A stretch of 32,010 bases of DNA from an uncultured Bacilli bacterium (GTDB lineage Bacteria > Bacillota_I > Bacilli_A > RF39 > UBA660), in the NCBI GenBank assembly GCA_944332535.1, contig CALVKE010000054.1, positions 1-32,010 on the forward strand, written 5' to 3'. Every line of letters starts with the position of its first letter. Positions within the stretch are counted from its first letter, which is position 1. The position numbers were made by a program, and so were the translations under genes. The notes below the pieces were generated by a model. The model saw only the letters and a list, made by a program, of their open reading frames with translations. It was not told where the DNA came from and searched no databases. Positions 7,376-17,216 of the stretch are shown here, piece after piece.

Positions 7376-8599
7376 GTTTTAGGATCCTGCAATTTTTGAG
7401 AGGTGTATAACAGTGCCACAGGAACCAAGAGTGCAATAAAAGTTTTAGGATCCTGCAATTTTTGAGAGGTGTATAACTTTTGAAATTCAGGTACGCATAC
7501 GTATTTGGTTTTAGGATCCTGCAATTTTTGAGAGGTGTATAACAGTCGGTTTTGTTGTAATCATAAATTTAGCGTTTTAGGATCCTGCAATTTTTGAGAG
7601 GTGTATAACTCGCAGGTCTTCTGATCCACATAGGTAACTGTTTTAGGATCCTGCAATTTTTGAGAGGTGTATAACCACTTTCGGTGCTTTTTGTATCTGC
7701 ATTTAGTTTTAGGATCCTGCAATTTTTGAGAGGTGTATAACCATAAGTATTTGAAATCTTTTTTTACTCGAGTTTTAGGATCCTGCAATTTTTGAGAGGT
7801 GTATAACTTTTTAATTACAATACCTGTAAAACCACCTGTTTTAGGATCCTGCAATTTTTGAGAGGTGTATGACTTTTTTACTTCAATTTTTTTAGGAAAC
7901 CTGGTTTTAGTATCCTGCAATTTTTGAGAGGTGTATAACTCATCGATGATTACTGCGTGAGCGTTTAATGTTTTAGGATCCTGCAATTTTTGAGAGGTGT
8001 ATAACACGTCTTCGATCGAAGTTTCTTATGATCACGTTTTAGGATCCTGCAATTTTTGAGAGGTGTATAACAAATGGACGTGCATGTTTTGTTAAAGATG
8101 AGTTTTAGGATCCTGCAATTTTTGAGAGGTGTATAACCGGATTATCATTGATTGTAAGTTTATGAATGTTTTAGGATCCTGCAATTTTTGAGAGGTGTAT
8201 AACATATTAAAAAAAATCTTAAACATTTTTTATGTTTTAGGATCCTGCAATTTTTGAGAGGTGTATAACGTTAAAAAGTATGAGGTCGTTTATTACGATG
8301 TTTTAGGATCCTGCAATTTTTGAGAGGTGTATAACTCTTGTTTTATAACGTCTAGAAGAAATATAGTTTTAGGATCCTGCAATTTTTGAGAGGTGTATAA
8401 CTTACAGCCGTTTATAGTAATAACACCATCAGTTTTAGGATCCTGCAATTTTTGAGAGGTGTATAACATTCTATCTAATGTATCGTTGATTATTTTTGTT
8501 TTAGGATCCTGCAATTTTTGAGAAGTGTATAACGAAAGGAGGAAGGCGTATGGAACCAACTCCGCTTTAGGATCTTGCAATTTTCGAGAAATTTAATGT
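7376..8599 (+). CRISPR. CRISPR array, 19 repeats and 18 spacers
   Basis: The 36-bp repeats begin GTTTTAGGATCC, continue TGCAATTTTTGAGAG and end GTGTATAAC. They start at 7376 and recur every 66 bp with no exception (7442, 7508, ... 8498, 8564); every spacer is 30 nt. Repeats 1-7 are identical. Repeat 8 has GTATGAC at its end, repeat 9 reads GTTTTAGTATCC, repeat 18 has GAGAAGTG, and repeat 19 (8564-8599) is strongly decayed (GCTTTAGGATCTTGC, divergent 3' end). This polarity places new spacers at 7412. The plus strand gives spacer followed by GUUUUAG, the form complementary to the tracrRNA at 5138-5179. Confidence 0.98.
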
Positions 8600-8624
8600 A
8601 TCAATAAAAGAGATTTTTTACTTT

Positions 8625-8654
8625 TTGTATATTCTTGTTACTTTAACCTATAAT
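8625..8654 (+). promoter_or_regulatory. putative promoter of the tspO-like gene
   Basis: TTGTAT (8625-8630), 18 bases, TATAAT (8649-8654). The predicted start point is at about 8661, directly at the GGAGG ribosome binding site. This also argues against a TTG start at 8625, since it would be the -35. The 8600-8624 stretch shows nothing else. Confidence 0.5.
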
Positions 8655-8672
8655 TATAGTGGAGGTATTACT

Positions 8673-9125
8673 ATGCAGAAGTTAAAAAATTTCTTTTATT
8701 TATTTTTTCCTTTGATAATAGGAGGAGTTGTTGGTTTTGTGATTAAGGACTATATCGACTATCCTAATTTAAACCAACCACCACTTGCTCCGCCATCGTT
8801 CCTTTTTCCCATTGCTTGGACAATTCTCTATTTTTTAATGGGACTTTCTTACTATTTGGTAAAGCGAAAAGAAGAAGATACTCCTAAAATTTCTTTCCTC
8901 TATTATGCTCAATTATTCGTCAATGCTCTTTGGTCTATTTTCTTTTTCCTTCTCAAATGGCGCTTCTTTTCCATCTTGTGGATTTTCCTTTTAATCGCCC
9001 TTGTCATCGCGTTAATCCTCTCTCTCTTTCCCAACTATAAAACATCCGCCTATTTACTCATTCCTTATCTTCTTTGGCTTTGCTTCGCCACTTACCTAAA
9101 TATTGGAGTTTATCTTTTGAATTAA
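8673..9125 (+). CDS. TspO/MBR family membrane protein
   Basis: 150-residue integral membrane protein of the TspO / peripheral benzodiazepine receptor family, which binds porphyrins and related molecules. Five hydrophobic segments are seen: about 5-22, 46-66, 79-95, 100-120 and 130-150. Family features are the L-A-P-P-S-F-L-F-P-I-A-W-T-I-L-Y block after helix 1, N-A-L-W-S-I-F-F in helix 3, and P-Y-L-L-W-L-C-F-A-T-Y-L-N in the last helix. The ATG at 8673 has GGAGG seven bases upstream. It follows the CRISPR array but has its own promoter and is probably unrelated to it. The physiological substrate cannot be told from sequence. Confidence 0.88.
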   Translation: MQKLKNFFYLFFPLIIGGVVGFVIKDYIDYPNLNQPPLAPPSFLFPIAWTILYFLMGLSYYLVKRKEEDTPKISFLYYAQLFVNALWSIFFFLLKWRFFSILWIFLLIALVIALILSLFPNYKTSAYLLIPYLLWLCFATYLNIGVYLLN

Positions 9126-9159
9126 AGATAAATTCCTTTTTTCTTTTGTTAATTTATTG

Positions 9160-9165
9160 TATAAT
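9160..9165 (+). promoter_or_regulatory. -10 element upstream of pcrA
   Basis: Perfect TATAAT at 9160-9165, eight bases before AAGGAGG (9173-9179) and 21 bases before ATG 9187. No good -35 is seen upstream (T-run). Plausible but unproven. Confidence 0.4.
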
Positions 9166-9186
9166 ATTTTTAAGGAGGATTTTGTA

Positions 9187-11286
9187 ATGATAGATTTAGA
9201 CGGATTAAATGAAAAACAGAAAGAAGCGGTGTTGAAAACAGAAGGTCCTCTTTTGATTTTAGCAGGAGCAGGAAGTGGAAAAACGAAAGTTTTAACTACT
9301 AAAATCGCTTATTTATTACAAGAAAAACAGGTGAGCCCTTATCAGATTCTAGCGATTACTTTTACTAACAAGGCAGCCAAAGAAATGAAAAGTCGTTTGT
9401 TAGAATTAGTAGGTCCCATTGCCCATTCTTGTCAAGTTTCTACTTTTCACTCTTTTGGATTAAAGATACTACGAGAAAATTACGATTTGTTAGGATACGA
9501 TAAGAATTTTTGTATTATCGATAGCGAAGATTCTTTGACATTGATCAAAAAAATTATGAAAGATACGGGAATGGATCCTAAAGAAATAAACCCTCGGGCA
9601 ATCCGTAGCCAAATAAGTGGTTGCAAAAATGAGTTGGTTTCTCCTCAGGACTATGAAAAATACGCGGCCAGTACCTATGAAAAGGATGTACTTCTCGTCT
9701 ATGAAAAATACGAGAAAATGTTAAAGTTGAATAATTCGGTTGATTTCGATGACTTATTAATTCTTCCCATTCGCCTTTTCCAAAAGAATCCGGAAGTATT
9801 AGAAAAATACCAAGAGCGCTACCAATATATTTTAATCGATGAGTACCAAGATACCAATCAAGCCCAATATATTTTGTCTAAGTTAATTTCCAAAAAATAT
9901 CGCAATATTTGTGTTGTAGGAGATAATGATCAAGCAATTTATAGTTTCCGCGGAGCTAATTATCGAAACATTTTGAACTTTGAAAAAGATTACCCAGATG
10001 CGGAAGTTGTTTTATTAGAAGAAAATTACCGTTCTACCAAAACAATTTTGAATGCTGCAAACGATGTGATTCGTCACAATCGAAATCGAAAAGAAAAAAA
10101 TCTTTGGTCTCGGCAAGGAGAGGGAGAAAAGATCACTTATTATAAAGCTTTTGATGAAAAAGAAGAGGCTTACTTTTGTGTAAGTGAGATAAAACGATTA
10201 GTTGCCAATGGTGTTAGTTACGAAGATATTGCAATTCTTTATCGTACTAATGCTCAATCTCGTACTTTAGAAGAAGCAATGCTTCAAAACAATCTTCCTT
10301 ATCGTGTCGTTGGAAGTTTCTATTTTTATAATCGAAAAGAAATTAAAGATTTGATGAGTTATCTTCGTTTGATTCATAATTTTAAAGATGATGTTAGCTT
10401 ACTACGTGTGATTAATACTCCAAAAAGAGGGATTGGGTTAAAAACGATTCAACATTTGATTGATAAAGCAGATCAAGAAGGTACAAGTATTTACGAAGCA
10501 ATTACCTCTGGAAAAGAATTAGAATTTAAAAAGTTGATCGATTCTTTGCGGGAAGTCAGTCAAAATGTTACCTTGACAGAACTAGTGGACAAGGTATTAG
10601 TAGCTAGTGGTATGAGATCAGAACTTGAAAATGAAAAAACTTTGGAAAGCGAAGTTCGTTTAGAAAACTTGGAAGAGTTTAAATCTATTACCAAAGCTTT
10701 TGAAGAGCGAGACGGACTCATTTCGTTAGAAGAGTTTTTATTAGAAACTTCTTTGGTGAGCGATAGAGAAGAGTACCGAGATGATGCGGATAAAATTAGT
10801 TTGATGACGGTTCATTCGGTAAAGGGATTAGAGTTTTCCTATGTCTTTGTAGTAGGACTAGAAGAAGGTATTTTCCCACATATTAATTCTTTATTAGATG
10901 CGAATGAATTGGAAGAAGAGCGAAGACTTTGCTATGTTGCCATCACTCGTGCTAAGAAAAAATTATATTTGGTCAATACAAGAAGAAGAATGTTATTTGG
11001 AAAAGATCAAATGAACCCGCCTAGTCGTTTCCTAAATGAAATCAATCCAGATTTGTTAGATAGGGAAGGAGCAAAAAAGAAAGAAGAGAATACTTCAACC
11101 TTCGAAAAGAAAGAAAAATTTTATACAGAAGACGTGGATTACCAAGCAGGAGACCATGTTCGACATGATACTTTTGGAGAAGGAATTGTCATTGAGGCTT
11201 CCAATACTTTGGTAACGGTTGCTTTTCCAAGTCCGCATGGAATTAAAAAGTTGATGAAAAACCATAAAGCCTTACAAAAGGTTTAA
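9187..11286 (+). CDS. pcrA: ATP-dependent DNA helicase PcrA/UvrD
   Basis: 699-residue superfamily 1A 3'-5' DNA helicase used in repair and in clearing replication and plasmid intermediates. Visible: Q-motif Gln11, Walker A A-G-A-G-S-G-K-T (26-33), motif Ia T-F-T-N-K-A-A, Walker B I-D-E-Y-Q-D-T, motif III G-D-N-D-Q-A-I-Y-S-F-R-G-A, motif IV N-Y-R-S, motif V L-M-T-V-H-S-V-K-G-L-E-F, motif VI V-A-I-T-R-A-K, and a C-terminal Tudor-like tail (G-D-H-V-R-H-D-T-F-G-E-G) as in Gram-positive PcrA. The start is ATG 9187 with AAGGAGG eight bases upstream; an in-frame TTG at 9157 overlaps the -10. In many Bacillota pcrA precedes ligA; here four unrelated-looking ORFs lie between or near them. Confidence 0.97.
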   Translation: MIDLDGLNEKQKEAVLKTEGPLLILAGAGSGKTKVLTTKIAYLLQEKQVSPYQILAITFTNKAAKEMKSRLLELVGPIAHSCQVSTFHSFGLKILRENYDLLGYDKNFCIIDSEDSLTLIKKIMKDTGMDPKEINPRAIRSQISGCKNELVSPQDYEKYAASTYEKDVLLVYEKYEKMLKLNNSVDFDDLLILPIRLFQKNPEVLEKYQERYQYILIDEYQDTNQAQYILSKLISKKYRNICVVGDNDQAIYSFRGANYRNILNFEKDYPDAEVVLLEENYRSTKTILNAANDVIRHNRNRKEKNLWSRQGEGEKITYYKAFDEKEEAYFCVSEIKRLVANGVSYEDIAILYRTNAQSRTLEEAMLQNNLPYRVVGSFYFYNRKEIKDLMSYLRLIHNFKDDVSLLRVINTPKRGIGLKTIQHLIDKADQEGTSIYEAITSGKELEFKKLIDSLREVSQNVTLTELVDKVLVASGMRSELENEKTLESEVRLENLEEFKSITKAFEERDGLISLEEFLLETSLVSDREEYRDDADKISLMTVHSVKGLEFSYVFVVGLEEGIFPHINSLLDANELEEERRLCYVAITRAKKKLYLVNTRRRMLFGKDQMNPPSRFLNEINPDLLDREGAKKKEENTSTFEKKEKFYTEDVDYQAGDHVRHDTFGEGIVIEASNTLVTVAFPSPHGIKKLMKNHKALQKV

Positions 11287-11338
11287 CCCTTTCTTCTTTT
11301 CTTTTTCTTTTGGCATACATTACAATGGGTGATGTTTT

Positions 11339-11536
11339 TTGAAAGAAGAATGGAAAAAAGTTCGAAATAAGTTACTACTTTATAGTCTTATTTTGTCTTC
11401 CGGAGTAGCTTTAGAGAGGTGCTCGATGGAGGAGAGTAATTTGTCTTCGACACAGATAGAGGAGGAAGATACTTCCTTTTTTAACCCAATCGAAGAAGAA
11501 GGGGCAAAGGTTTTGATAAAATTACAAGAAAAGTGA
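11339..11536 (+). CDS. small hypothetical protein
   Basis: 65-residue ORF starting with TTG, preceded by GGGTGAT at suitable distance. It has a basic N-terminus (K-E-E-W-K-K-V-R-N-K), one short hydrophobic segment (about 12-24) and an acidic C-terminal half. A Cys at 28 follows the hydrophobic stretch, but the residues before it (L-E-R) do not make a lipobox. It is in line with pcrA upstream and the nucleotidyltransferase 9 bases downstream, so it may be a small anchored protein co-transcribed with them. Family unknown; it could be a chance ORF. Confidence 0.45.
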   Translation: MKEEWKKVRNKLLLYSLILSSGVALERCSMEESNLSSTQIEEEDTSFFNPIEEEGAKVLIKLQEK

Positions 11537-11545
11537 GGGAAAAAT

Positions 11546-12451
11546 ATGAAATCAGATCTAACTTTGGTGGTTATGGCAGCAGGAATGGGAAGCCGTTTTG
11601 GCGGTTTAAAACAAATTGAGCCGATTGGTCCAAGTGGTGAGTTTATTACCGATTATTCTATTTATGATGCAATATTAGCTGGCTTTCAACGTGTTGTTTT
11701 CATTATTAAGAAAGAGCATTTAGAAATTTTTCAAAATACGATCGAAAAGAGAATTGGTGGAAAAGTTCCTGTTTCTTATGCTTTTCAAGAAAATACGTTT
11801 ACTTATGGCGATCAGGTATTTACCAGGGAAAAACCTTGGGGAACAGCACATGCTATTTTAGCTGCTAAACCACTTGTTACAGGAAATTTTGTGGTTATTA
11901 ACTCGGATGATTTTTACGGAAGAGATGCTTTCTTTTGTGCTGCGAAGTTTTTCGAAGAAGATCGTTCTCCTGAAGAGATGGGACTTATCGGGTATGTTGC
12001 TTTTAACACTTTAACCGAATACGGAGCAGTAAAACGGGGTGTTTTAGAAGTAGAAAACGGTTATTTAAAAGGATTAGTAGAAAGCAAATTAGAGCGAGTA
12101 GGAGACAAAGTTTGGGGAGAACCTTTACAGGGCGGAGATAAATTTTTGGTACACGAAGATACGCTAGTATCGATGAATATGCTTCTTTTTACTCCTAAAA
12201 TCTTTGATTTTATCGAAATGTTTCAATCCGATTTTGTCTCTTCTCTTTCAGAACATTTTGATACTTGTGAATACCTTATTCCGGATGTTATTGATATTGT
12301 AAACCGTAAGAAATTAGCCACTTTTCAAGTATTAAAAACCTCTGCTAAATGGGAAGGAGTTACTTATCCAGAAGATAAAGAGCAAGTACGTAATGCTATT
12401 CTTGCTAGAGTAGAAAAGGGAGAGTACAAGGAAAACTTATGGGAAAAATAA
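11546..12451 (+). CDS. nucleotidyltransferase, sugar-phosphate type
   Basis: 301-residue cytoplasmic enzyme of the NTP_transferase (GT-A-like) fold. The signature M-A-A-G-M-G-S-R-F-G-G-L-K-Q is at about residues 10-23, where the nucleotide binds, and the metal-binding acidic pair is in V-I-N-S-D-D-F-Y-G. Such enzymes join an NTP to a sugar phosphate, releasing pyrophosphate. The exact sugar is not readable from the sequence; the protein is unlike typical GalU or RmlA in its middle part (L-T-E-Y-G-A-V-K-R-G). GAGGG lies upstream of ATG 11546. It overlaps the next gene by 13 bases, which argues for co-transcription. Confidence 0.85.
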   Translation: MKSDLTLVVMAAGMGSRFGGLKQIEPIGPSGEFITDYSIYDAILAGFQRVVFIIKKEHLEIFQNTIEKRIGGKVPVSYAFQENTFTYGDQVFTREKPWGTAHAILAAKPLVTGNFVVINSDDFYGRDAFFCAAKFFEEDRSPEEMGLIGYVAFNTLTEYGAVKRGVLEVENGYLKGLVESKLERVGDKVWGEPLQGGDKFLVHEDTLVSMNMLLFTPKIFDFIEMFQSDFVSSLSEHFDTCEYLIPDVIDIVNRKKLATFQVLKTSAKWEGVTYPEDKEQVRNAILARVEKGEYKENLWEK

Positions 12452-12882
12452 TTCGTTTCATCGTTGTTTTTGTTACTGTTCTTGCAATCGGTGCCTTTGT
12501 TCTTCATAAATTGGTGTCTCCTTCTTGGGTGTTTGATTTACCAAACGGTTATAAAATTCGCAAGACGTCAAACAGTAATGTAGTTTTAGGAGTAGAAATC
12601 GATGGCGACTTTTATACACAATATCAAGATAGACAAGTGGGAGTAGAAGAGTATGTTGCGGAATTTCAGTATAATGAAGACTTCATTGGTTTAAAGTGTT
12701 TGCATGTAGATGGGGAAGACGCTAGCGTGTTATTCTATTTAGTGAATACGAAAGAGCAAGAAGTTCGAGGACCCTATGAAGACGAAGAAAGCTATTTAGC
12801 GGTTGTGGGAGTTTGGAGTAGCGATGTACTTTCTTCTTGGATTTCTACGACAGAGGCCCCAGAAGGAGCTCGTTTTCAGTAA
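12439..12882 (+). CDS. membrane-anchored protein of unknown function
   Basis: 147 residues: one N-terminal transmembrane segment (about 5-27), then an extracytoplasmic part of about 120 residues rich in acidic and beta-type residues (S-W-V-F-D-L-P-N-G-Y-K-I-R-K). No known motif was recognised. The start overlaps the end of the nucleotidyltransferase by 13 bases, with AAGGAAAA upstream, so translation is probably coupled. A terminator begins at its stop codon, making it the last gene of the unit. Confidence 0.7.
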   Translation: MGKIIRFIVVFVTVLAIGAFVLHKLVSPSWVFDLPNGYKIRKTSNSNVVLGVEIDGDFYTQYQDRQVGVEEYVAEFQYNEDFIGLKCLHVDGEDASVLFYLVNTKEQEVRGPYEDEESYLAVVGVWSSDVLSSWISTTEAPEGARFQ

Positions 12883-12903
12883 GAGTATGAGAATACTCTT
12901 TTT
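12882..12903 (+). terminator. intrinsic terminator
   Basis: Stem AGAGTAT (12882-12888) / ATACTCT (12893-12899) with loop GAGA, followed by TTTT and CTC. It begins at the last base of the preceding stop codon. Confidence 0.8.
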
Positions 12904-12959
12904 CTCTATTCTAATGATTTTTTTTCTTGTTGAAATATTACCCTATTTTGATTAAAATT

Positions 12960-12968
12960 TGGTATACT
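12960..12968 (+). promoter_or_regulatory. extended -10 promoter of ligA
   Basis: TG-G-TATACT at 12960-12968, with no clear -35. It lies 37 bases before the ligA ATG. AAAGGATGAT at 12990-12999 is the ribosome binding site. Confidence 0.6.
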
Positions 12969-12999
12969 ATTAATGAAAGAACGACAAAAGAAAGGATGA

Positions 13000-15003
<2,004 letters not shown>

Positions 15004-15006
15004 AAA

Positions 15007-15588
15007 ATGGATTATTTAGCTTTTGCCCTTTCTTCTTTAGAAGAGCATTATCATCACACATTTGTAAAAGATGTATCGACCCCGATCGAAGGAGTTTCTT
15101 TGGATGCCCTTAAAACCAGTCGGATTGTCTTTCAAAAAGAAGTATGGGAACGACTTCAAAATATTGCGCTTACGACGCAAGTAGATGAGAAAGAAATTGG
15201 ATTTTTACTGTATGGAAAAGAGTTTTTGCCAAATCAAGTTTATTTTTTTGATATTGTTTTGTCAGATGCTCCTTTAAAAAGTATTGTTGCCGAATTTGAT
15301 CCGGTGACGTGCCAAGAATTACAAAATGTAATTGAACGCAATTTAGATGCTCGAACCGTCGTTGCTCATGGGCACTCTCATCCGAAAATTAGCGAGAAAT
15401 ATTCCTTCTTTTCTTTAGGAGATTTCGCAAGCTATGTAGAACTTACTAAAACCGTTCCCGATTTTCAATCCAAAGATATGCAATTAGTAGGATGTCTGGT
15501 TACTCCCGATACTCCCATTCAATTTGCTTACTTTAGTCCGGCCGATGATAAATTTTATTGTTTTCAAACCATCGAAGTAGAATCCTAA
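15007..15588 (+). CDS. JAMM/MPN-like putative metalloprotease
   Basis: 193-residue protein with a possible JAMM zinc site: Glu in D-E-K-E-I-G-F-L-L-Y-G, then V-A-H-G-H-S-H-P and later S-L-G-D. JAMM enzymes need E, H-x-H and a downstream D. In most, ten residues separate the second His from the Asp; here there are thirteen, so the site is a variant. Members cleave isopeptide or peptide bonds or act in sulfur transfer. There is no signal peptide, so it is likely cytoplasmic. It starts four bases after ligA and is probably co-transcribed, but no known link to ligation explains this. The assignment rests on the motif. Confidence 0.6.
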   Translation: MDYLAFALSSLEEHYHHTFVKDVSTPIEGVSLDALKTSRIVFQKEVWERLQNIALTTQVDEKEIGFLLYGKEFLPNQVYFFDIVLSDAPLKSIVAEFDPVTCQELQNVIERNLDARTVVAHGHSHPKISEKYSFFSLGDFASYVELTKTVPDFQSKDMQLVGCLVTPDTPIQFAYFSPADDKFYCFQTIEVES

Positions 15589-15639
15589 ATTTGCGGTTTT
15601 GTAAAAGAGGAAAATTTCTTTTTCTTTTCTCTCATTTTA

Positions 15640-15648
15640 TGGTAGAAT
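15640..15648 (+). promoter_or_regulatory. extended -10 promoter
   Basis: TG-G-TAGAAT at 15640-15648, followed by GAGAGG and ATG at 15665. No clear -35. It would start the thioredoxin-like/fmt transcript. Confidence 0.5.
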
Positions 15649-15664
15649 AAAAGAGAGGTAAGTT

Positions 15665-16255
15665 ATGAAAAAGAAATTTTTTATTGTTGTTCTTCTCCTT
15701 TTGCTTGCTCTTTGTTGTTTTGGAATTTATGTATTCTTTGAAGACGATTATCGTTTTCAGTTAGAGTATCAATTCTATAATTATTTTCCATACGAGAATG
15801 GCAAGTATATTAAAGTATCCCTTCCTGCTGATAATCGGGTGCAATATGTAGGGGAAGAAGAACTTTTTTCGATATTGGAAAATGGAACAGGTGTTATTTA
15901 TTTTGGATATCCGTCTTGTCCTTGGTGTCGTAATATTGTAGAGACGTTAGTCGATGTTACCAATCGTGCAGAAGTTTCTGTTTATTACGTTAATGTCCAT
16001 CGATTAAAGGATTCCAAAAGAGTGATTTCTTATTTGGAAGATTATTTGAATCGAAATGAAGAAGGAAAACTCACTTTATATGTTCCGGATGTTTATTTTG
16101 TGAAGGATGGGCAGATTTTAACCCACCACATATCGGCTGTTTCTGGTTATACGGATGCCTTTTTAGGGATGACGGAAGAACAACAAAAAGAATTAGAATC
16201 TATTTATCAAAGTGGAATAGATCAGATGTTAGGAGAAGAAAACGATGGAGAATAA
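15665..16255 (+). CDS. membrane-anchored thioredoxin-like protein (CPWC)
   Basis: 196-residue protein with an N-terminal transmembrane anchor or uncleaved signal (about 4-25) and an outside thioredoxin fold. The redox motif C85-P-W-C88 lies in the strand-turn V-I-Y-F-G-Y-P-S-C-P-W-C. It should make, break or shuffle disulfides outside the membrane; this type resembles the thiol-disulfide proteins seen with Gram-positive bacteriocin and secretion genes, but no such gene is adjacent. The usual cis-Pro is probably in the Y-V-P-D-V-Y-F-V segment. It overlaps fmt by 11 bases, so the two are co-translated, although no functional link is evident. Confidence 0.8.
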   Translation: MKKKFFIVVLLLLLALCCFGIYVFFEDDYRFQLEYQFYNYFPYENGKYIKVSLPADNRVQYVGEEELFSILENGTGVIYFGYPSCPWCRNIVETLVDVTNRAEVSVYYVNVHRLKDSKRVISYLEDYLNRNEEGKLTLYVPDVYFVKDGQILTHHISAVSGYTDAFLGMTEEQQKELESIYQSGIDQMLGEENDGE

Positions 16256-17216
16256 ATTGCGTGTAGTATTTATGGGGACTCCGGATTTTAGTGTTCCGGT
16301 ATTAGAAGGATTAATGGAAAATTATGATGTTGTTTTGGTGGTGACGCAACCGGATAAAGAGGTAGGAAGACATAAGGTATTAACTCCTCCTCCTGTGAAA
16401 AAGACGGCAATTGATGCTGGCATTCCAGTGCTTCAACCAAAGTCAATCAAAAAAGAATATCAAGATATTTTAGATTTTCGACCTGATATTATTATTACTT
16501 GTGCTTATGGGCAGATTATTCCAAAAGAAATGTTAGATTATCCTTCGTATGGATGTATCAATGTTCATGCTTCTCTTTTACCAAAACTTCGTGGTGGTGC
16601 TCCAATTCATCGAGCTATTATGAATAATTATGCAAGAACCGGGGTTACGATCATGTATATGGTAGAGAAGATGGACGCGGGAGATATTCTTTCTCAGGAA
16701 GATACGATTATCACGAAGGAAGATAATTTAGAAACGCTTCATGATCGTCTTTCTCTTATGGGACGGGATTTACTTTTGAAAACATTACCATCGATTATAG
16801 AGGGAACTGTTCAGCCAATTCCCCAAAAAGAAGAGGAAGTAACGTATGCTTGGAATATTAAAAGAGAAGAGGAACGAGTAGATTTTCATCGTTATGCAAT
16901 CGATGTTTTTAACCATATTCGTGCTCTTAGTCCTCATCCTGGTGCGTATGCAACCCTCGATGGAAAGATTGTAAAACTTTACGCATCTTATATTCGAGAT
17001 TCTTTTTATACCGAAAAAAAAGATGGAGAGATCGCTCGTATTTATGAGGACGGTTTTGGAGTTAGCGTAAGGGATCGAGAAATCGTTTTAACGGAAATTC
17101 AGTGGGAAGGAAAAAAGCGAGTAAAGGTAAAAGACTATTTTCATGGAGTGGACCCAACTTCTTTTTTAGGAAAAGTGTTTAATGAGGAGGAGTACCATGA
17201 AGAAACCAAAAATTGA
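16245..17216 (+). CDS. fmt: methionyl-tRNA formyltransferase
   Basis: 323-residue enzyme that formylates initiator Met-tRNA with 10-formyl-tetrahydrofolate. It begins V-V-F-M-G-T-P-D-F-S-V-P, carries N106 and H108 in the H-A-S-L-L-P block, and the catalytic Asp in M-D-A-G-D-I. The C-terminal OB-like domain is present. Length is typical. AGGAG lies 10 bases before ATG 16245. In most Bacillota fmt is followed by rsmB and then rlmN; here two unknown genes follow instead. It overlaps the next gene by 20 bases. Confidence 0.97.
   Translation: MENKLRVVFMGTPDFSVPVLEGLMENYDVVLVVTQPDKEVGRHKVLTPPPVKKTAIDAGIPVLQPKSIKKEYQDILDFRPDIIITCAYGQIIPKEMLDYPSYGCINVHASLLPKLRGGAPIHRAIMNNYARTGVTIMYMVEKMDAGDILSQEDTIITKEDNLETLHDRLSLMGRDLLLKTLPSIIEGTVQPIPQKEEEVTYAWNIKREEERVDFHRYAIDVFNHIRALSPHPGAYATLDGKIVKLYASYIRDSFYTEKKDGEIARIYEDGFGVSVRDREIVLTEIQWEGKKRVKVKDYFHGVDPTSFLGKVFNEEEYHEETKN

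Noticed and set aside
8204-8233. Very A/T-rich spacer 13 with A and T runs as a possible terminator in the array
   Set aside because: There is no stem; it is a normal 30-nt spacer between good repeats.
7561-8580. Two minus-strand ORFs (148 and 95 codons, at 7561-8007 and 8293-8580) with repeated Y-T-S-Q-K-L-Q-D-P-K-T units
   Set aside because: They are the translated CRISPR repeats; the 66-bp period is a multiple of three, so the frame stays open by chance.
8625-8672. TTG start giving a longer TspO-like protein
   Set aside because: The TTG is the likely -35 element, and ATG 8673 has GGAGG directly upstream.
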